Source: Prosthecobacter vanneervenii
GTDB taxonomy: Bacteria > Verrucomicrobiota > Verrucomicrobiia > Verrucomicrobiales > Verrucomicrobiaceae
Direction of reading: 5' to 3'
NCBI RefSeq assembly: GCF_014203095.1
Contig: NZ_JACHIG010000001.1
Coordinates: forward strand, 434,001 to 498,000
DNA length: 64,000 nucleotides
A program made the translations under genes and the position numbers. Below are positions 58,695-64,000 of the stretch, in pieces (position 1 is the first letter of the stretch; each line of letters opens with the position of its first letter). A model generated the notes under the pieces. That model was not told where the DNA came from. It ran no database searches and was given only the letters and a program-made list of their open reading frames with translations.

Positions 58695-59528
58695 ATGTCC
58701 CAAGACCTTGCCGAAACGACGCTCGACGGCCCGCGCACCCGGCGCTGGGTGGTGGAGGCGCGGGAATGCGTGGAGATGACGACGCACCGCATGGCACGCT
58801 TTGGCATGGACGAGGCGCTGCCTCCCTACAAGCGCGTACGCATGAGCCCGGAGGGCAGCTTTGTGCTGGCATGTGTCAGCGGAGAAGGGGCCATCCTTCT
58901 CGATGGCCGCTGGCAGCGTGTCAGGCCCGGCATGGTCTGCCTGGCACCGCCGCGTGTGCTGAATGCCTTTGAGGCCAAAGGTCGCGAACGCTGGTGCTTT
59001 GCCTGGGTGCGTTATGATGAGCCCAGCTTCGTCACTCCGGTGGTGGGTGCTGCATCTCCCGTCATGCCCACCGCGCATGCGGGTGAAATAGCGCGCATCA
59101 TCTCCGGTCTGCGTGCTGAGTGGGAAGGGGAGCGCGAGCCACGACTGCTGCATCACTGGCTGGAGCTGCTGCATGGCACCATACGCCGTATCGCGCAGCC
59201 CTGGCGCAGCAATGAACCCCGTGTGGCAAAGCTCTGGGCAGACGTCTGTCAGGATCTCAAGCGCGACTGGACGCTCGCCGAGCTGGCTCATCGAAGCCAT
59301 TGCAGTCCCGAGCATCTGCGCCGGCTCTGCATGAAGGAGCTGGGCCGCAGCCCCATGCAGCACCTCACCTGCCTGCGCATGGAGCAGGCCCGCCGATTCC
59401 TGGAAGCTGGAAACGACAAGCTCGAAGTCGTGGCCGCCCGCGTCGGCTACGCCAATGCCGCGATCTTCTCCCGTGTGTTCAGGCGCTGGGTCGGTGTAGC
59501 GCCGGGGGAGTATCGGGGAAGGGCCTGA
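58695..59528 (+). CDS. AraC family transcriptional regulator
   Basis: The 277-residue protein has a beta-rich N-terminal cupin-like sensing domain (FVLACVSGEGAILLDGRWQRV) and a C-terminal double helix-turn-helix (DWTLAELAHRSHCSPEHLRRL and VAARVGYANAAIFSRVFRRW), as in AraC/XylS proteins. It is divergent from the giant DUF1080/cytochrome gene with a 115-base gap, so that gene is the prime candidate target and a sugar the prime candidate signal. The gap contains two similar TGCAC-starting stretches (near 58630 and 58651), possible half-sites. The ELWxxDGT-protein gene follows on the same strand. Confidence 0.88.
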   Translation: MSQDLAETTLDGPRTRRWVVEARECVEMTTHRMARFGMDEALPPYKRVRMSPEGSFVLACVSGEGAILLDGRWQRVRPGMVCLAPPRVLNAFEAKGRERWCFAWVRYDEPSFVTPVVGAASPVMPTAHAGEIARIISGLRAEWEGEREPRLLHHWLELLHGTIRRIAQPWRSNEPRVAKLWADVCQDLKRDWTLAELAHRSHCSPEHLRRLCMKELGRSPMQHLTCLRMEQARRFLEAGNDKLEVVAARVGYANAAIFSRVFRRWVGVAPGEYRGRA

Positions 59529-59579
59529 AATCGATTCAATCATTGACGCTTTCGGCCGGGCGTCACTATTCTGCCATCC

Positions 59580-60968
59580 ATGTGGCGCACATTTCTTTGC
59601 CTCGGGATCATGCTGTCCAATGCTCTCATTGCGTCGGAAACCGGCGGGCTCCGACTGGTCTCCGACCTGAATCCGGGGGCGGAGGGCTCCAGTTTATCGG
59701 GTTTTTTTGTGTGGAATGGCAGGGCTTGGTTCAAGGCTGCCACCAGGCAAGGCGACAAAACAGTGTGGGCACTCCATGCTTCCGACGGCAGCACGACTGG
59801 CACACGACGCATCAAAGATTTTCCGCCGCAGGAACACGGGTCGATTTTTGACAATCCCTTTGTCTATGAGAACCGGTTGTACTTCCAGGGACCTAATGCC
59901 GCTCTGGGGAAGGGCAGCCGGATCTGGGTGACGGACGGCACCGAGGCCGGCACCCGGCCCATATCCGAAGACGGCAAAGATGTGTGCGATGAGTTCAAGC
60001 CGTTTCTGATCGGCGAGCGCCTGGTGCTCTCGCTTCATGGCGACTACAACGGGCATGGACTGGTGGCGCTCAATCTCCACACCGGGGTGACGGAGACTCT
60101 CGCGGTGCCTTTTGATGGCTGGGAGGACTATACCGATGGCGCCATGCTCAAAGGAGCAATGCTGAAGCTGGATCTTGATGGCCGGGTGTTTTGGAGCATC
60201 GATGGCACACGCAAGGGATTGAAAAAGCTCGTGCTGCCGGGAATGCCGGTTTTTGAGAATGATGACGGCATGAACCAGTTCATCGCTATGCCGAATGGAG
60301 TGTTGATGCTCCCCAACGGGCAGCGGAAGCCACCCTTGGATTTGTGGCATACCGATGGAAAATCCGTGGTCAAGCTGGCGTCGTGGTGGCCTGACAATCC
60401 TTTCTCCGAACTCTGGTTTGGACGTCTGGGTGATCTTGGTCTGGTGCTTGCGTATGATCGGACCCGGCGTTGTGGCTTGTGGAGCAGTGATGGCACGGTG
60501 GAAGGTTCCAGGAACATTCTGGACAGCGATCCCTATCATGATGCCAGCTTCTCATTCCAGCCGGGGCGGCAGTCGCAGCCGTTGATTGCTGGAAACAAAC
60601 TCTTCTTTGAAATGGATGACGGCAAGCATGGCCTGGAGCTATGGGTCTCGGACGGCACCAAGAGCGGCACGCACCTGGTGATCGACATCGCGCTCGGCAA
60701 TGAAGATGCTGGAATTTTCAAACTGTTTCCGATGGCGGATGGCCGCGTGTTGTTCCAGCGCAAGAACGCAAATTCAGGGACGGATGTGTGGGTCTCTGAC
60801 GGGACAGAAGATGGATGCCGCAGACTGGCCGCCCTCGAACGGGCAACCGATGTCGTTGCAGCGCTCCAGGGAATGATTCTGCTGGTTTCCGATCATGATC
60901 AGTTCGGGCAGGAACTGCATGCGCTGGACATTCCGCAGCCAATCGTGCCCGCAGCCAAGTCTAAATGA
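59580..60968 (+). CDS. Secreted ELWxxDGT-repeat protein
   Basis: The 462-residue product has a signal peptide (about 1-18) and several copies of the ELWxxDGT-type repeat, such as RIWVTDGTEAGTRP, GLELWVSDGTKSGTH and TDVWVSDGTEDGCR, which fold as blades of a beta-propeller. A function for such repeats is not established; they are common in secreted proteins of this phylum and related bacteria. The gene starts 51 bases after the AraC stop and could share its transcript. No sorting signal or lipobox is visible at the C terminus. Confidence 0.8.
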   Translation: MWRTFLCLGIMLSNALIASETGGLRLVSDLNPGAEGSSLSGFFVWNGRAWFKAATRQGDKTVWALHASDGSTTGTRRIKDFPPQEHGSIFDNPFVYENRLYFQGPNAALGKGSRIWVTDGTEAGTRPISEDGKDVCDEFKPFLIGERLVLSLHGDYNGHGLVALNLHTGVTETLAVPFDGWEDYTDGAMLKGAMLKLDLDGRVFWSIDGTRKGLKKLVLPGMPVFENDDGMNQFIAMPNGVLMLPNGQRKPPLDLWHTDGKSVVKLASWWPDNPFSELWFGRLGDLGLVLAYDRTRRCGLWSSDGTVEGSRNILDSDPYHDASFSFQPGRQSQPLIAGNKLFFEMDDGKHGLELWVSDGTKSGTHLVIDIALGNEDAGIFKLFPMADGRVLFQRKNANSGTDVWVSDGTEDGCRRLAALERATDVVAALQGMILLVSDHDQFGQELHALDIPQPIVPAAKSK

Positions 60969-61000
60969 CTTCGGCGCGGAACCGAGGCTGTATGCAAAGT

Positions 61001-63754
61001 TTAACCCGTCGTCCGCAGCCCGGAAGCAATCGCATTGATCGAGATCAGAAGGTCGGTGACCATGGCATCGGCGGCTTCGGTTTTGCCAGCGGCCTGGAGG
61101 CCCCGCCATTCGCGGAGCAGGGCCACCTGCTGATGATGCAGCACCTTCAGCGGCTCTTCGCGGATGTTCAGCGTGTAGGCCAGTCGCGGACGGCGTTCTT
61201 CAAAGGTGCCTTTGAAAAGTTCGTCGATGATGCTGCGGGTGGCTTCGTATTCGGAGAGGATGGTGTTCAGGAAGCGATCTCGCACGGCGGCATCCTCCAC
61301 CAGACCTGCGTAGGCGCACATGAGGTCGGTGTTGGCGCTGACGAGCGAGCTTTCGATGTTGGTCAGCACGTAGCGCAGGAAAGCTGAGCCGGGCAGGGCG
61401 GCGGCGAGGGTTTCGTAGCCCTTCGGGTCGTCGGTCTTGAGCTTGGTCAGGGCGCTGCCGGCACCAAACCAGCCGGGGAGGTAGAAGCGCGACTGCGTCC
61501 ACGAAAAGACCCAGGGAATGGCGCGCAGGTCATCGAGCGAAGCCTGGCCGGTGCGGCGGGCGGGACGCGAGCCGATGCGGGAGTTTTCCAGCGCATCGAT
61601 CGGTGTGGCCTGCCGGTAGAACTTCATAAAATCCGGCGCGTGCAAGAAGGCGCGGTAGGCATCGCGGCTGTCGGCAGCCAGCTTGTCAAAGAGCGGCTCC
61701 AGGGCGGGTGGGGCGCTGGATTCTGTGCAGCGATGACGCGCGGTGGCCGCTGTGGCGGAGGCCATGAGCAGCTCGGCATTGTAAACAGCGGAGCCGATGT
61801 GCGCGTATTTCTGCGCGATGGTTTCCCCCTGCTCGGTCATGCGCATGCCGCCGCTGAGAGAGCCGTGTGGCAGCGCCTCCATGAACCAGTGTGTGGGGCC
61901 CGCGCCGCGGCCGACGGTGCCGCCACGGCCATGGAAGAAGATCGGGCGCACACCGTGGCGCTGGATCGTGCTGGAAAGCTCGCGCTGTGCACGATGCAGG
62001 GCGCACTGGCTGGCCACGATGCCGCAGTCCTTGTTGGAGTCGGAGTAGCCCACCATCATCTGGAAGACCGGTGTGCCGCCCTTGCTCTGGGCAAGGAGGC
62101 TGCGCTTGGCGATAGGATGTGACAGGAAAGCCTCGACGATTCCAGGGCCGGATTCGAGGTCGCCCATGGTTTCAAACAAAGGAACGACGGGCAATGGGCA
62201 CACAAGGCCATCATCGCTCCAGGTCATGAGTCCGGCTTCACGGGCCAGCAGGAAGACCACGAGCATGTCCTCGACGTTGCGGGTCATCGAGATGATGAGG
62301 GAGCCCAGGCCTGCATTGCCAAACTTGGAGCGGTGGTCGGCCAGCACGCGGTAGCAGTTGAGCACGGTGTCTGCCTCGGGCCCTGCGGAGATGCCAGGGG
62401 CGAGGAAGGGGCGCGGAGAGGCCAGCTCACGCTCCAGCAGCTCGCGCTTCTGCTCGAGGGGCCAGCTGATAAAGGAGCCACCGTTTAGCAAGCCTGCGGC
62501 ACGCAGGAGCTGATCGAGCGCCTTTTCGTGGAAGGCGGAATTCTGGCGCACGTCGAGCACGGCTGAGTGGAACCCGAAGGCGGTGAGATTGCGGCGGAAG
62601 GGCACGATCTGCTCTTCGACGACGGCCTTGGAACCCACGTCGAGCAGGGTTTGTGCGAGGATGTCGATGTCAGTCCGCAGTTCTTCAGGCTGCACATAGG
62701 CGGCAGGCGAGGAGGGTTTCTCAGTGGCGAGCACGACCTTGGCGCGCATGAGGTAAACGGCCGCACGCCAGGGCTCCTCCTTGTTGCGCTCCAAGATGTA
62801 GGCCAGATCCACGCTGGGCTCGGCCTTCAGCTGGGCGCTGAGGTCCTCGATGAGTTCCGTGAGCTGTGGTGGTGTGACCTGGAACAGCGAGCTGAGTGGC
62901 AGATGGAAGGCAAGTGCTTCGAGAGCACGACGCTGCACACGCAGGGCGTTCTTGCGCATGGTTTGCAGGGCATGGCGGGTGACGTCAGCCGTGACAAAGG
63001 GGTGGCCGTCGCGGTCACCTCCGATCCAGGAGCCAAAGCGGATCAGCGGCGGCAGGGTGTCGATCTTGGCCACATCGTATCCAGCGGCCTGCCAGGCTTC
63101 ACGCAGGTGCACATGCGCGCGGGTTAGGGCTTCAGGAAAAACATCCCGGAGGTAGTGCAGGGCGTTTTGCAGCTCGGCCTCGATGCTCGGGCGTGTGACA
63201 TGGATCTCTCCGGTGCGCCAGAGATTCTCCAGCTGGGTACGCAGCTGGCTTTGCAGACGGGCCTGCTCACGCGGGGTGTAGGCCGCGTTTTCATGCCGGT
63301 TCATCAGGCTGTAGATCTCGCGGTGCAGCTCGCGCACTGTCTCGCGCTTAGCCTCGGTGGGGTGGGCGGTCAGCACTGGCTCCACACAGACGTCCTTCAG
63401 GGCGGCGAGGATGTTGGCCTCATTCAGCCCCAGTGTGCGCAGCTGCTTGAGGTTGTCTGCCCACAGGCCTTTTTCAGCTTCGGGTCCACTCTTCTTTTCC
63501 CGCAGACGGCGGATCTGGGAGGCGGCGCGCTCCTCCACCACATTGAGCATCTGAAAGGCGATGGAATAGGCTTGGCCGAGGGAGCGGGTGGCCTTTTTGG
63601 GTGCCCCGGTGCCGATCCACGGCAGGCTGTCCGCCAGCTCAGGCTCACCCATTTGCCGCAGAACGGCCGAAAAGGCCTCCATGAGATAGCGAAGGTCGTC
63701 TTCGAGAAGTTGAAAGCCGTGGGTGCGGAGGTTTTGCGGAGGTGTTTCGGACAT
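61001..63754 (-). CDS. ppc: Phosphoenolpyruvate carboxylase
   Basis: The enzyme carboxylates phosphoenolpyruvate to oxaloacetate to refill the citric acid cycle. The 917-residue protein has the first catalytic motif VLTAHPTEAKRETVRE with His131, the GGDRDGHPFVT loop, VGYSDSNKDCG and the Arg-rich catalytic loop FFHGRGGTVGRG. The C-terminal end NAIASGLRTTG matches the family. The ATG at 63754 is chosen because the upstream part of the frame (to 63850) is hydrophobic and unlike the family. It is convergent with the ELWxxDGT gene. No regulatory site is obvious. Confidence 0.97.
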   Translation of the reverse strand: MSETPPQNLRTHGFQLLEDDLRYLMEAFSAVLRQMGEPELADSLPWIGTGAPKKATRSLGQAYSIAFQMLNVVEERAASQIRRLREKKSGPEAEKGLWADNLKQLRTLGLNEANILAALKDVCVEPVLTAHPTEAKRETVRELHREIYSLMNRHENAAYTPREQARLQSQLRTQLENLWRTGEIHVTRPSIEAELQNALHYLRDVFPEALTRAHVHLREAWQAAGYDVAKIDTLPPLIRFGSWIGGDRDGHPFVTADVTRHALQTMRKNALRVQRRALEALAFHLPLSSLFQVTPPQLTELIEDLSAQLKAEPSVDLAYILERNKEEPWRAAVYLMRAKVVLATEKPSSPAAYVQPEELRTDIDILAQTLLDVGSKAVVEEQIVPFRRNLTAFGFHSAVLDVRQNSAFHEKALDQLLRAAGLLNGGSFISWPLEQKRELLERELASPRPFLAPGISAGPEADTVLNCYRVLADHRSKFGNAGLGSLIISMTRNVEDMLVVFLLAREAGLMTWSDDGLVCPLPVVPLFETMGDLESGPGIVEAFLSHPIAKRSLLAQSKGGTPVFQMMVGYSDSNKDCGIVASQCALHRAQRELSSTIQRHGVRPIFFHGRGGTVGRGAGPTHWFMEALPHGSLSGGMRMTEQGETIAQKYAHIGSAVYNAELLMASATAATARHRCTESSAPPALEPLFDKLAADSRDAYRAFLHAPDFMKFYRQATPIDALENSRIGSRPARRTGQASLDDLRAIPWVFSWTQSRFYLPGWFGAGSALTKLKTDDPKGYETLAAALPGSAFLRYVLTNIESSLVSANTDLMCAYAGLVEDAAVRDRFLNTILSEYEATRSIIDELFKGTFEERRPRLAYTLNIREEPLKVLHHQQVALLREWRGLQAAGKTEAADAMVTDLLISINAIASGLRTTG

Positions 63755-63869
63755 GGCTGGGCTGGTGCTGACAAGACAAAGCAGGAAGGATGCCTGATTC
63801 ACTATCAGCCATGCCGAAAACCGCAGGAAAAGCCAGCGATCAAGCACCAATCACCGGAATCTGACCTTT

Positions 63870-64000
63870 TCAGACCGGGTACTGCCAGGGCTTGCGGTAC
63901 TCGCGCCCCATCAGCTTGGCGGCATCGGCATCGCCTAGAATCTGCTCGTTGTCCGCATCCCACTGGATGCTGCGCCCGGTTTTGTAGCTGATCATGCCCA
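63870..64000 (-). CDS. Gfo/Idh/MocA family oxidoreductase, C-terminal end (truncated by window edge)
   Basis: The minus strand at the window edge is open and ends in a stop at 63870-63872. The last 43 residues include MISYKTGRSIQWDADNEQ, then a GDADAAKLMGREYRKPWQYP end. This fits the typical C terminus of secreted Gfo/Idh/MocA proteins (a GRxxxWD element and a final REYRxPW element). The gene starts outside the window. It would be the third family member here, transcribed in the same direction as ppc and upstream of it with 115 bases between. Confidence 0.78.
   Translation of the reverse strand, partial: GMISYKTGRSIQWDADNEQILGDADAAKLMGREYRKPWQYPV

Overview
The window looks like chromosome of a verrucomicrobium close to Prosthecobacter/Verrucomicrobium. 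This is an inference from gene content, not from a marker-gene search. Supporting traits are several secreted sulfatases, Gfo/Idh/MocA proteins with twin-arginine-type leaders, a 1376-residue DUF1080/dehydrogenase/HEAT/LamG/cytochrome c protein of the type found in Planctomycetes and Verrucomicrobia, a PEP-CTERM protein, a CobN-ExbB-DUF2149 cluster and the carboxynorspermidine dehydrogenase route to polyamines. Base composition is high in G+C, except for a more AT-rich island near 4.9-5.75 kb and the AT-rich gap near 37.7 kb. Almost no gene has a recognisable Shine-Dalgarno sequence. No tRNA, rRNA, CRISPR array, insertion sequence or prophage was seen.

Layout: 0-1.8 kb, end of a cobN-like chelatase gene translationally coupled to an ExbB/TolQ-like channel and a DUF2149 protein. 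1.9-12.8 kb, a secreted low-complexity protein, thrS, a possibly broken SMI1-like gene, a MYG1-family hydrolase, a membrane SpoIIE-type phosphatase, carboxynorspermidine dehydrogenase, two SPFH proteins and a lipoprotein. 12.8-13.2 kb, a non-coding block of degenerate repeats and palindromes between two terminators. 13.2-19.9 kb, a complete F-type ATP synthase operon (atpBEFHAGDC) on the minus strand. 20.2-25 kb, a sulfatase, queD and a PEP-CTERM protein. 25.2-33.1 kb, a GMC oxidoreductase with its small subunit, then gyrB-gyrA. 33.2-40.5 kb, a sulfatase, a redoxin-like protein, fabD, glycerate kinase and a two-gene histidine kinase/response regulator unit. 40.5-46.9 kb, an accessory catabolic block of two Gfo/Idh/MocA oxidoreductases around two sulfatases. 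46.9-54.4 kb, an IF-1-like protein, an S41-like protein lacking catalytic residues, thiD, apaG, a sulfatase-modifying-factor-like protein, a secreted alpha/beta hydrolase, an HslV-like Ntn hydrolase and an adenylate-kinase-like protein. 54.4-60.97 kb, the giant multidomain protein with a divergent AraC regulator and an ELWxxDGT-repeat protein. 61-64 kb, ppc and the C-terminal end of another Gfo/Idh/MocA gene.

How it fits together: housekeeping genes (thrS, atp, gyrBA, fabD, thiD, ppc, queD) alternate with secreted or periplasmic functions for breaking down sulfated polysaccharides. All four sulfatases keep the Cys-x-Pro-Ser/Thr-Arg signature that is oxidised to formylglycine, but the one formylglycine-generating-enzyme relative here lacks the catalytic cysteines, so the real maturation enzyme must be elsewhere. 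The most notable observations are unusual residues at the quinolone-binding positions of GyrA, a ThrRS without a TGS domain but with a cysteine-containing insert, a repeat block whose two hairpins show compensatory changes, a hairpin directly after atpE, and several family members with altered active sites (S41 protease, QueD, SUMF1-like, HslV-like, receiver-kinase fusion).
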